This document shows positions 42,903-53,713 of a DNA stretch of 64,000 nt, piece by piece. Below the pieces are notes generated by a model. It worked only from the letters and a program-made list of their open reading frames with translations, was not told the DNA's origin and ran no database searches. The translations under genes were made by a program, and so were the position numbers. The stretch's first letter is position 1. Every line of letters starts with the position of its first letter. The DNA is taken from positions 1 to 64,000 of the forward strand of contig JALUTQ010000007.1 of NCBI GenBank assembly GCA_032718865.1, in the 5' to 3' direction. The DNA is from Tilletia caries (taxonomy: Eukaryota > Basidiomycota > Exobasidiomycetes > Tilletiales > Tilletiaceae).

Positions 42903-44729
42903 ATGGCTCAGACAGAACAGTCGTCTGCACTGCTGGCGGGGAGGGGGAGGCGAAAGAGCGGCAAGGCAGCACGCAACAGGCTCGTGGGCATCTTCGTCCC
43001 TCTCCTTCTCCTCGCCTACGTCGCCTTTGCATACTTCATTGTCGTCACCCAGTACAGCTGTGAGCGTCTCAATCGACAGCACAGCACAGCACAGCACATC
43101 AGAGAGAATATCATCGACAGCATGACCGATGAGCGAACGGCGCTGGACGCTGATCCTCTTTCTCCCTCTCTCTTATACGCAGATCAATACTTATACTTGG
43201 AGAACCACGCATCGGCGCATCCCACCCTCACAAGTCTATGGTTCATCCTCATCCACATCCTCCTCCTTGCCACCTTTGTTCATTACATCAAAGTCTTCCG
43301 AGGTCCTTCCTCGCCGTCTCTGCCACAAGATCCGCCTGAGAGCATCCAACGCAAGCGAATCATCTTCGAATCCGATCAGGACGGCAACCCGCTGCGATGT
43401 TGGAGAGACAACTGCAAAGGGCGGTGGAAACCTCCGCGGTGAGTTCTTCGCAAGTCTTTACAGTGCAGTCACTCCCGTCCCAGACTCAATCCTCACCTTT
43501 ACCTTCCTCTCAGCACTCGCCACTGCGGGACATGTGGAACATGTCGACCTGGCTTTGACCACCACTGCGTATGGGTGAGGATACCAATCCACGTTCACCG
43601 CAATCCCGCGCTCAACACGTAAATCCCTCTCCACCTGTTCTACATGCTCAGTTCAATGCAGACGTGACCGCCCCAGACACCATTCAGTCCTTCCTCCTCA
43701 CCTGCTTCCTCGCGCCCATCCTCCTCATCGCCGCCCTCGCACCCCTCTGGCCCATCTGCTGGAAGCACGCAACCCTCATCTGGGCATCGGCAAGGTCCAA
43801 TCCAGCCGTGCATCGTCTCTGGTGGCGTCATGGCTGGTGGACCTGGCTTGGTGGGCCGTGGACTCACTACAGCTGGGGATTCCTCATTGGTGAGTGTGTG
43901 TCCCCCCCCCCCCCCCCCCCTTTCCCTTTTCTCCTTGACGCTGGCTGATATTTTCGTCCTGGGACACATACGTAGGTGCATGGCTGTATCCGAAGCACGC
44001 CGCACCAGTCATGCAGACGGACTCCGACTGGCTGGCCAGGCCTACCATCGGCACCATCCTCCTCTTCTTCTGCGGAGCAGCCATCTCGCTCGTCTGCATT
44101 GGTGAGTAGCCCCATCCCTGTCTGAGAACCTACAAAGGACAAGGAAGGGGAACTTGTTGCTCATCACCAAGTGACGGCCCTCTCCACAGGTCTTCTGTCT
44201 ACCACACTCGCTCTACTGGCAAAGGCTGACCTCACCGTGGACGTCGCACGAAGAAGGACATCAGCCCGCCTCAGTCAAAACAACCCAACGCCCCGGGACC
44301 AATCATCCTCCCCTCCGACGTCCACGATCCACCATCCATTGGGCGTCAACTTCTTCTGGGTGCCTCTGCCCCATGCGCACTCTGCTGGACAACGAATTGA
44401 CGACGACGACGGCACAGCCGTCTCAGCAGGAGTTGTGATCCCCTGTCATCCGGACGAGCAACCGTACTCGGCAGAGAACTGGAAACAAAATCTAAGGATC
44501 ATGCTCGGGTACGTGGTCATCTTCAGAACTTCGAGCTCGTTCCGTCCCTTTAGCATTGATTCTGACGCCTCAAGCTTCCAATGCCTCCCCTTCTTCCAGT
44601 CTTTCGCCCTTCGACCGCCTCGATCGGATGACAAGTTGGCCCATCTCAAAGTCTTGGGTTTCCACCTTGCAGGAACGAGCCGTAAACATCGCATCCCAAC
44701 AACAAGCAAGCCAATCTACATCGCCATAG
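42903..44729 (+). CDS. DHHC palmitoyltransferase
   Basis: Seven exons: 42903-43059, 43183-43438, 43514-43574, 43652-43889, 43976-44101, 44190-44508 and 44600-44729; 428 residues with all phases consistent. Membrane segments lie near residues 28-50, about 70-95, and in two stretches after the DHHC core (about 170-190 and 245-280). The Cys-rich domain reads CWRDNCKGRWKPPRTRHC, then GTCGTCRPGFDHHCVW, giving the full Zn ligands and the catalytic Cys. The enzyme transfers palmitate to protein cysteines at Golgi or ER membranes. The last, short exon is inferred from frame continuity to the TAG at 44727-44729. The intron after exon 4 contains a run of about 20 C. Confidence 0.9.
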
Positions 44730-44894
44730 GGTAAATAGACTCGCCCTCTTCTGCTGTGCGCGATCATCTTCAAACAGGGACGAGGGTATGAAACAATGGG
44801 CAGGCTTGCATGTCAAACGAGAGCTGAAAGGAGACCTCTGAATCGAGACGTTATATGACAAAGAGGTGAGAAAAAGGGGGGGGAAGGAGCAGGC

Positions 44895-47800
44895 CTAAGG
44901 GATGTCCAACAGAGCCTTGAATCTCTTCATCAATCTCTTCTCGTCATTGGATACGCCATCCCAGAAGTTGTCCCTGTTGGTGCAAAGAGAGGAGAAGAAT
45001 CAGAGAAGTTCCACCCGTCAGCCATTAGCAACCCATGTTCACTGCGATCCCATGTGTCTCCAGACTTACTTGAGAGCATCAATAGACTTCCGACTGATCA
45101 TCGAGATGATCTCGTCCTTCTCGTCGAAATGCTGCAGAGGGTTTCAAAGGTAGGGGGAAATCGAGATCAGTCAGTCAACTTGCGCGCCGTAAGGACAGAC
45201 CACCGAGGAAGAAAGCAAACACATACTCTGCCGAAAATCTTCGCACTCTCGTACACCGCATGTTCGATTCGTACAGCCACGCCACCACCGACGTCCTTCT
45301 TCTGGACGACATCTCGTGCCTTGTGGTTGATCCTAGACGAGGGGAGAGTAATGAATTATCAAAGGTGAGTTCGGGTCCAACTAGCACAATGGACTTCGAC
45401 GCAAGCCCAGTCCACTCACTCCAATGAGGTGACCTTGCCGAGCGAGACGATGCTCTGTTGAGATCACACGAGGAAAACGAAGGTGAGAATCAGCCGCCCC
45501 GTCTCGCCAACAAAAGGGAAAGGAGCTCTGCAACCGCCTGCTACCAAAAACCACAAGTAAAAAAACAAAACGCACCTTCTTCTTCGTCTCCGGGTCCGTC
45601 TTGACCACACAAAGCGGCGTGCCAATCCGCAACGAGCCCTCATTGATATCACACCCCAAAATGATCGGATCCCGCTTCGCAAACGCAGCAATGACCCTCA
45701 ACGAGCACGGCCACACAGCCACACTCGACGCATCCCGCGCTTTCGCCTCTTTGACCTCTTTGCTGTACGCAGTGAACGCGTCGAAGAGGTGGTAGATGAT
45801 GTTCGCCTTGAAGACGCGGATCCCGAACGACTCGGCCATCGCTTCGGCCTCCTTGTCGACAGGCACGTCAAAGCACAGCATACACGCGAACTCAGGCGCC
45901 TTCTCCAACATCGTCGAACACCGTACCACGTCCTTCTTGTAAACAGGGCCGATGTTCACCGCGTTCACGGGGATCTTGCTCTGCTTCAAAAACTCGAGCA
46001 AGGCCTCGAGCGAGCCGAGCGTGGAGGCTTGCACGGAGACGCCCTTGCCGAGCTTGTCGACGGAGTCGAGCAGGGTCGTCAGGTCTGACATGACGTCCTT
46101 CCGCAGTTGTTCCTCGTCGTCGTCTTCCGAGCACAACAGCAGACGCGAACCAGAGACGGCCTTCTCCAAGTCCGGCGCGACGATCTTGACACCGAGGGCA
46201 GCCTTGACCTCCTTGTGATGCACGTACGCACCTTTGACGCGCATCTCCTTGAGCGGTTGAGGAGTCAGCAGCGCCCGAATGTTGGTTACGATCGCATCGT
46301 TCAGACCGCAGATCACGATCCGGTCGCCTTCGCGCAGGACACCGTTGGAGAGGACGACGTCGATCGTCGTGCCGAGACCTTCGATCACCTTGACCTCAAG
46401 AACAGTACACTCCAGCTCGGAGAGGTACATCAGCCGCTCGCTCATCCTCGTCTGCGTCAGGGTGACGAGAAGCTGGAGCATGTCGGGGATACCCTCACCG
46501 GTATGGGCAGAGGTGGGCACCAGGGAGACGTACTTGCTGAAGTTCTTGTTCTCGTAGTAGAGCTTGGAGTTAAGACCCTGCTCGGCAAAGGCGACCATCA
46601 CCTGCTCCGCACGCTTATGGAACTCGTCTTGCGTCGGGCGGTCCTGGTTGGCCAACGAGTCCCGGAAGCCATTGTCCGGAGTGGCCTTCCAGCCATACAG
46701 CCGATCCACCTTATTCAGCGCGACGATGAACGGCGTCTTCTTGTCCCTCAGCAACCGGATCGACTCCAGCGTCTGCTGCTCCAGTCCGTGCATGATGTCA
46801 ACGACGAGAATGGCAATGTTACAGAGACTGCTTCCGCGCGTTCGCAAGTTGGTGAACGACTCGTGACCGGGGGTGTCAATGACGAGCAGACCGGGGATCT
46901 TGATCTCAAAGGCCCCATCCCTGTTGACCGGCTCCGTCTTCTGCTTGATGACCTCGACGGGGAAGTACGTGGCTCCGATCTGCTGGGTGATCCCACCGGC
47001 CTCGCCCTCCTGCACGTTGGTCTGTCGGATCTTGTCCAGCAGCTTCGTCTTGCCCGTGTCGACGTGTCCGAGAATGCAGCAAATGGGACTGCGGAGATCG
47101 TCCTTGCTGGCGTTGGCTAGCGACTGCGCTTTCTGCGCTTGGCGACGCGCGGCGGCCTCCGCTTTGCGCTTCTCTGCGGCACGTTGAGTGGCAGTAAGTC
47201 CATCGTCGCTGTCGTCACTGTCATCGTCCGAATCGTCATCCGAGTCTGAGTCGTCGTCGTCATCATCCTCGTCATCATCATCGTCATCATCATCCTCGTC
47301 ATCCTCATCATCCTCGCTGTCCTCCTCTACCGCCTTTGATTTGCCATTCGCTGCAAAGATGTCGAAGAAAGTCAGGTTCAGCAGGTGTTTTCCACACGCT
47401 CACCGCTGAAGAAGAGGGTCAACTCACACTTCGAAGGAGCAGCTGCCGCCGCTGCCTTGCCGTTCGCTTTAGCCGCCTTCGCATCCCCAGCAGCTTTCGG
47501 AGCCTCCTTCCCAACAGAGGCGCCGTTCGACTTTGAGCTCGTCTTGGCCGCCGACTTGGCCTTCTCCTTATCATCGACTTTATCTGACTCTGCGTCCCCG
47601 TCCTCCTTGGCATCTTCCTTATCGTCTTCCTCTTCTTCCTCCTCCTCCGCAGATGATGCATCCCAGTCATCCTTGATGTCCTCCTCCTCCTCCTCGTCGG
47701 ACGCGTCTTCGGCTTGAGCAGGCACCTCCGGCTCCTTCTCTTCGGGTGAAGCCGCAGCAGGAACAGCAGAGTCCTCAGTGGTTTGAGGTGCTGCCTCTAT

Positions 47801-49020
47801 GGTGGCTTCGTCCTTCTTTTGGGGTCCCTTCTTCTGCTTCCGACTGGCGTAGACGACCTTCTTCTTGCTACCCTCGCCGCCAGCTCCCTCTCCGCGCTGT
47901 TCCAAATCTTCGACCTTGATCTGGCCGGCGCGGATCATGGCCTGCATGCGCGCTTCCGCGGCGGCCTTCTCCTGCTTCTGCTTAGGGGTGAGCAGCTTGC
48001 CGTCCTTCTTGAGTTGTTCCCGCTTTGCTTTTTCCTTCTCCTTCTTGCGAAGGCGCTCGGCTTCCTTCTTCTCTTCGGCTTCGCGCTCCTCTCGCTCGAT
48101 CTCTTCGATACGTTTGCGCTCTTCTTCTTCGCGTTGCCGTGCCTCCTGCTCTGCTGCCTTCTGTGCTGCGACACGGGCCTTGAGAGCTGCGACGGCTGCG
48201 GTGGGGGCCTTCTTCGCTGGAGCGGCAGCGGGAGCGTCGGCCTGGAGAAAGTAGTGAGGGGCAAAGTTAGCACATCAAGAGGCGCACAAAGGGAGAAGGG
48301 AGAGACACTGACCTTATCACCAGCCTTCTTCTTTTTCTTCTTCTTCCCCTTTTTGTCAGCAGCACTTCCTCCGCCTGCTCCGCCGGCAGCATCGTCATCT
48401 CCATCGTCGTCGTCGTCTGCGGCAGGCTGAGGTTCGGGGGCGGGAGCGGCAGCGGGTGTAGGCGCTGACTTCGGAGCGGGCTCGGCCTTCTTGGGGGCGG
48501 GAGCGGCTTGCTCGTCATCCTCGTCCTCGTCGTCGTCGTCGTCGTCGTCGTCGTCCTGCTGCTTCTTGGCCTGTTGCTGTGTGGACGATCAAGAGAGATG
48601 AGTGACGATCGCCAGAGACGAACTCGGGGTCCTTGTCTCTCACCTTGCTGGCCTGCTGCTTTTTCTTCTTGTCCTCTGTAAGCAATGAGAGGTATTGAGC
48701 GAGCGTGGCCAGGATGTAAATTTTAAAGGCGAATCTGTGTATACGCACTCTTCTTCTTGTTGGCCGATCCGGGGCCACCGCCAGCACCGCCGCCTACATC
48801 GTGCTCGTGATCTTCGATCGCATCTGCCTTGCTGGCACCGCCGTCGGGGAGGTCTTCTGCCTTGACTGGCGCCGGGGCTGGAAGGGGAGAAAGGTCGAGA
48901 AGTGAGCAAGGTTCGATGTTCGATGTTCGATGCTGGCAGACATCCACAGAGACACGCACCGTCTTCGTCCCAGAAGTCTTCGTAGCCTGCGCCGCCCTTT
49001 CCGCCTTTCTTCTTTCCCAT
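44895..49020 (-). CDS. FUN12: Translation initiation factor eIF5B
   Basis: Multi-exon minus-strand gene from the ATG ending at 49020 ([10 protein letters not shown]) to the TAG at 44895-44897 (ends [12 protein letters not shown]). The N-terminal third, about 49.0-47.2 kb, is a Lys/Glu/Asp-rich tail with several short introns. The GTPase domain has [14 protein letters not shown] (G1, about 47065), DTPGHE (G3) and NKVDR (G4). Domains II-IV follow ([42 protein letters not shown]), with terminal helical exons between 45.6 and 44.9 kb. eIF5B joins the 60S subunit to the 48S complex. Length and domain order agree with fungal Fun12. The main conserved exon, about 47.1-45.58 kb, is long and undamaged. 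Confidence 0.95.
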
Positions 49021-49230
49021 CTTGCTGCTGCTGTCTGCTGCTGGTACCTGGTGCTGCTGCGAGGTGATGAGTACGAGTACACGCCGATGCTGTCCGCTTC
49101 CACAGCGCCGCCAGAAAAGATGAGCTGCGATCACGTGACTGCGAAGCTCGACGGCAACCTCAACTTTTCCGGTCTCGAGCTCATCAGCAAGGTCGAGCTC
49201 GTCATCTCAGTGACTGATACGCTGCCGATA
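49021..49230. promoter_or_regulatory. Shared promoter between eIF5B and TRM112
   Basis: 210 bp between divergent translation-related genes, suggesting coordinated expression. CAGCAG tracts lie next to the eIF5B start and TCACGTGAC is at about 49132-49140. Confidence 0.45.
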
Positions 49231-49883
49231 ATGCGACTGCTCACTCACAATCTGCTGGCGTGCCATGCCAAAGCATGCGCATCGACCTCCAACAACTTCC
49301 CGCTCCAGCTCGAGAATGTCCAGCTCGAGGTGGCCGAGGTCGAGATCGAGGAGGACTTCCTGCGCGGACTCCTGCCCAAGGTCCACTGGCAGGCCCTCGT
49401 CTCCACTGCGCGTGTCCTGGGCGATGCGTCGTTGCCAGAGTCGGAACCGGACGTGAACGATCCGATGCTGGATGCCGATCTCCTCAAGGCATTACATCAC
49501 GTCCTTCTCGAGGTGAGTGGCTTCCCTTTGCTGAAGGCACCAGCTTTGGCAAGATGGAATGCAGGCGTTGATCCGATGCTTTTCTTCTCGTTTCTCTCTC
49601 CTCCCTCTTTTCTTCTCTCCCTCCCGCGCATACATGCAAAATCGACGATTCATCGGTCAAACGACACCCTTCTCGCCAAATGACATCTGGCGATGCTCCA
49701 CAGATTCACGTTATGGAGGGCCAGATGCGGTGTCCGAACTGCTCGCGGATATTCCAAATACGGAACGGCATCCCCAACATGGTCAGTAGTCCCTCCCGAA
49801 CTCTCGGCCTGGGTGGCTATGTAAACTGAGTGTAGATTACTTCGCCTTCCCAGCTGCTCGCTGAACATGAGCTCCCAAGATGA
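49231..49883 (+). CDS. TRM112: Trm112, methyltransferase activator subunit
   Basis: Three exons, 49231-49512, 49704-49781 and 49854-49883; 129 residues. The start is MRLLTHNLLACHAKAC, placing Cys11 and Cys16 as in yeast Trm112. A central helical region and then MEGQMRCPNCSRIFQIRNGI supply the second Cys pair of the zinc site. The protein ends LLAEHELPR. Trm112 stabilises several methyltransferases acting on tRNA, rRNA and release factor eRF1. Although an upstream in-frame ATG exists, the family start is the ATG at 49231. Confidence 0.93.
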
Positions 49884-50739
49884 CCGACGAAGGTGGCTTG
49901 CTGTCCATTCCCCGTCGAGGGTCGAGCTGTGGTGTACTCGATGCTTGGCTCTGCGCCTGCCTGTCCTGATCGGCTGCTCGGCGAGCTTATGTACCGGATC
50001 GCGTTCTGGACTCCTAATCGCACCAGTCGGTCTTCCCTTCGATACCCTCCGTTAGCTCATACAAGAGTGCCTGTCAGAATCGATGCGGTACTACCCTCGC
50101 TGTGCTGTGCTGCTGCCTCCTGGGCAAGTTGTAACGTAATGTTTGGTGCAGGCCATGAATGAATGAGAGTGTTGTGCTGAGTGTCGAGTGTCGAGTGTCG
50201 ACCCGACAGTGAGTTCGCATTGATTGGGCAGGTGTAGCGCTCGCCTTGTTCGCGTGAGGAAGGAAGGAAGGCATCGCCTCGCCTCGCCATCGACGTCGGT
50301 GAGCACGAAGACAGCATCAGCGCATCAGCATCAGGTTCAGCTCCAGCTCCAGCTCCAGCTCCAGCTCCAGTATTGTGATCGTCCGCTGCTGACTGTCAGT
50401 GCCAGCTGCCCAGCAAAGATACTCGCAGCCAAGGCTACCCGCTTGACCCGGCCATCGCGGCCCAAGACGAGACAGCGCTCGACCTCATCGACATCATCGT
50501 CCCACTACACCAACACCAACACCAACACCAACACCAACACCACCAACACACCCGACGGCCTCCTCTCCCCCACCAGCACCGTACGCTCCCACACATCCCC
50601 TTTTCTCGCTCACCAGCACGACCTCCACGAAGAAGAAGGAGAAGGACAGGAAGATACAGCCATCACCGTCAGTCTGCCCACCCCAGCCAGCACACCAGCG
50701 TCCCCAACCGAAACCATCAAGTTCACAAAGCCACACAAC
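49884..50739. other. Leader region with hexamer repeats
   Basis: No separate gene. It contains (CAGCTC)n at about 50335-50372 and (CAACAC)n at about 50503-50545, and stays open in the frame of the following gene from 50224. An N-terminally extended low-complexity form of that protein is therefore possible. Confidence 0.5.
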
Positions 50740-53263
50740 ATGGCCTCCCCACGTCCCACCCCAGGTCTCCACACCCAGGCGCCCTCCACCGGCATCTCCC
50801 CCGCCCTCTCCTCCGCAACCTTCGGAGCAAGCCCTCAGGCCTCAAACGCGTCCCCCGCTCAACAGGACGCAACGGCCACCCCATCAGCACCCACTCCCAA
50901 CACCAACACCAACACCACCCTCCAGCCGCCCACAGGTCCCTCGTACGGCGCCCAACAAGCAGGCGGGGCCCCCGCCGCTCTCGGACGCTCCCCCTCCCAA
51001 TCCAGTCATCTCAGCGCAACATCACACAACCCGAACAACAGGCGAACCACCGGTCCACCGAGCTCCGTCGCGCCCAGCATCGGACCCCAGCCCTCCATCT
51101 CGCCCTCCGCCGCGGCCCTCCAGAATCAGCCCCCGTACGTGATCTCGGGCTCGTTCGGTCGCATCCTCTGCGTCGCCGACGTCCGCGGTGCCCTGTCCAC
51201 CTTGAACACCCTGGCAGAAGAGGCGAATGCACAGGCCATCATCCATACCGGGGATTTCGGTTTCTACGAAGCGGCATCCCTCGATCGAATGGGCGATCGT
51301 ACCCTCCGCCATCTGGTCCAGTACTCGAGCCTGATCACCCCTTCTGTTCGTCAGACGCTCGGCCTCGGTGGAGCTGCCTCGGCGAACCAGGGTCAGCCCG
51401 GTGCGTCAGAAACGAGCGGTCCAGCGTCGTCCAGGCCGAGCGGTACGGGAGCTGCCATGCCCAGCGCCGCCACTCTCCGCGAGGCCATCCTCAACCACCC
51501 GGACCCGCTCTTCTCCGAGTTCCCACTGCTCCTCACCGGCAAGCTCAGACTCAACGTGCCCGTCTTCACAGTCTGGGGCGCGTGCGAGGATGTTGCCGTT
51601 CTCGAGCGATTCCGAACGGGCGAGTACGCCATTCACAACTTGCACATCCTTGATGAGGCTTCCACTCGCGCCATTGAGGTCGGAGGCGTTCGGCTTCGTC
51701 TCTTCGGGCTCGGTGGCGCCGTCGTCCTGCACAAGCTCTTCGATAACGGAGACGGAGCGGCTACCATTGCCGGTGGTCAAGGAACAATGTGGACAACGAT
51801 GCTTCAGATTGGTGAACTAGTAGACACCGCTCAGAAGGTGGGTTTCCGCCCCCGTCAATGAGAACCACATCTGGTTCCTCTCCCGGAAAAATTACTGACG
51901 CGTATCCCTTTCTTTTCAGGTCTTTGACCCGACCGAGACGCGTCTACTGATCACCCACGCTTCTCCTGGACGAGACGGTCTTCTCGCCCAACTCGCCCTG
52001 GCGCTCAAAGCGGATCTGACCATCTCAGCAGGTCTGCACTTCCGATATGGCGTCTCCTACAACGAGTTCTCGGTCCAGCACGACTTTGAAAACTACCGCA
52101 ACAAGCTCATCCATGCCAAGTCGGCCTTTGGCGAGATCTGGGATGCGGTCAAGGGTCAGGTCGATGCTGTCATTGACGACAAACAGCGCGTGCTCTTAAA
52201 CAACGCGTTGGCGGTGACGAACCGGGTGCCCTCGCTGGCAACCGCAACGGGCGCGGCCTCCGAAGAGCCCGCGTGGAAAAACACGTGGAACTGGAACTTG
52301 CCCGATGCTGCCTACGGACGTCTTGTGCTGGAAGTACGGGATGGCCGAGTGAGCGCAGAAACGAAGAGTCAAGGTTTCAACTTTGCCTACCGTCGGAACA
52401 ACATGCCGATGAGCGCGGCCACACCCATTGCGGCCAACCCACCAGGCGGACAACTGGGTGCGCACCTGTCCCGTTCGGTATCCGGCGCCAACGTGCCCGT
52501 GAACCATGCGACGTCGGGTGCTAATACTACTACTACTGCCGCTGCGACGCCACCGACGGGCCCACGTGCGAACGGTGCGACCAATGGCGTGCCTACGGGT
52601 CCTGCTGCGCTCGTGAGCAACAACGCGGCCTCGAGCGGAACGGGCGGATTGCCACCGACGGGCCCCAAGTCGCGCCGTGGTGGCAGCCGCAGCGGTGCCT
52701 CGGACGCTGAAGGCGGTGGTGCGAACAACAACAACAACAACAACAACCACTCGGGCTCGGAAGCTGCGATGTCGTCTAAGTCGCGTCGAAGCCGAAGCAC
52801 GGGCGGTGCCGGCGGCGGAGTTTCGGATGCGGACCTCTCGGCGACGGGAGGAGGCGGGGCCCAGTCGGGCTCGGAGGCGGCTGCGCCTGCGTCTTCGTCT
52901 GCTTCGACTGCCCAGGGCGATAAGTCGGCTGCGTCGGCCTCGGGCTCGGGCGGGGCTGTGGCGGCGATGAGTCCTTCTGGAGCGGGAGCAGCGGCTGGTA
53001 AAGGAGGTGCTCGTGGTGGGAACTCGAATGGAGGGCGGGGCGGGCGGGGTGGACGGGGTGGGGCTGCGCGTGGTGGTGGAGGTGGAGGTGGGGGTGGGGG
53101 TGGGGGGGAGAGGGGGGGTCGTGGAGGAGGTCAGAGTGGTGGACGGGGAGGGAAGGCGGGCGGAGGTGGGGGTGGTAATGGCGGCGGAGGGGAGAACAGC
53201 AAGCCTTCGGCACCAGTGAAGTCAGAAGGTGGTGGTGGTGGTGGCGGTGGACCGGCAGCATGA
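50740..53263 (+). CDS. DUF2433-family protein, phosphoesterase-like, with Gly-rich tail
   Basis: Exons 50740-51837 and 51920-53263; 813 residues from the chosen ATG (MASPRPTPGL), or 985 if the upstream ATG at 50224 is used. The first about 130 residues are Pro/Thr/Gln-rich. The conserved domain begins ISGSFGRILCVADVRG, followed by IHTGDFGFYEA and, in exon 2, LLITHASPGRDGLLAQLAL and AGLHFRYGVSYNEFSV, the pattern of a calcineurin-like metallophosphoesterase fold as in fungal DUF2433 proteins. From about residue 560 it turns low-complexity, with Asn runs, RRSRS, RGGRGGRGG and long Gly runs. RGG tails suggest RNA binding. The substrate is unknown. Confidence 0.82.
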
Positions 53264-53713
53264 GGTTCACCACTCCCCGACCAACCGACCCCCTCCCTTC
53301 CCTGGATCAGCGAAACTTCGTCCCTCACCCCCCCCCTCCCCTTTCATACGCGGCTTCGTCCATCAACCTTGGTCGCGACCAAAATGATTTTCTTCCCATG
53401 TCACTTCAACGCTTCAACACTCCACACCACACCTTTGTCCTTCTGTCTGGCCCGTTTCTCTTTCTCTCGATTCCATGCCTGCGAATCCATTTCCCCTTTT
53501 TTTGCCTCGTCCGGTGTCGTTTCTGGCGGTGGAAACTGGAAAGGATCGGTAGTCTCATGAGACTTGGCGCTTGACGTAACGAGGAGTCTTAAGACCTTGG
53601 GGGGGAACTTTCGGAGCATCACCTTGAGGCGGGAAGCGGGAAGAACCACCAACACCTGGCTGGCGGCGACGACAAGATAGACACACTCCCCGACGACGAC
53701 GACGACGACGACG
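53264..53713. other. Intergenic region with (CGA)n before the next start
   Basis: About 450 bp without a gene; pyrimidine-rich, with GACGACGAC repeats at 53689-53713 directly upstream of the importin ATG. Confidence 0.5.

Noticed and set aside
46107..47120. Plus-strand 337-codon ORF
   Set aside because: Antisense shadow of the conserved eIF5B exon.
47188..47409. Serine-run ORF on the plus strand
   Set aside because: Produced by ATC/GTC repeats that encode the acidic Asp/Glu stretch of eIF5B on the other strand.
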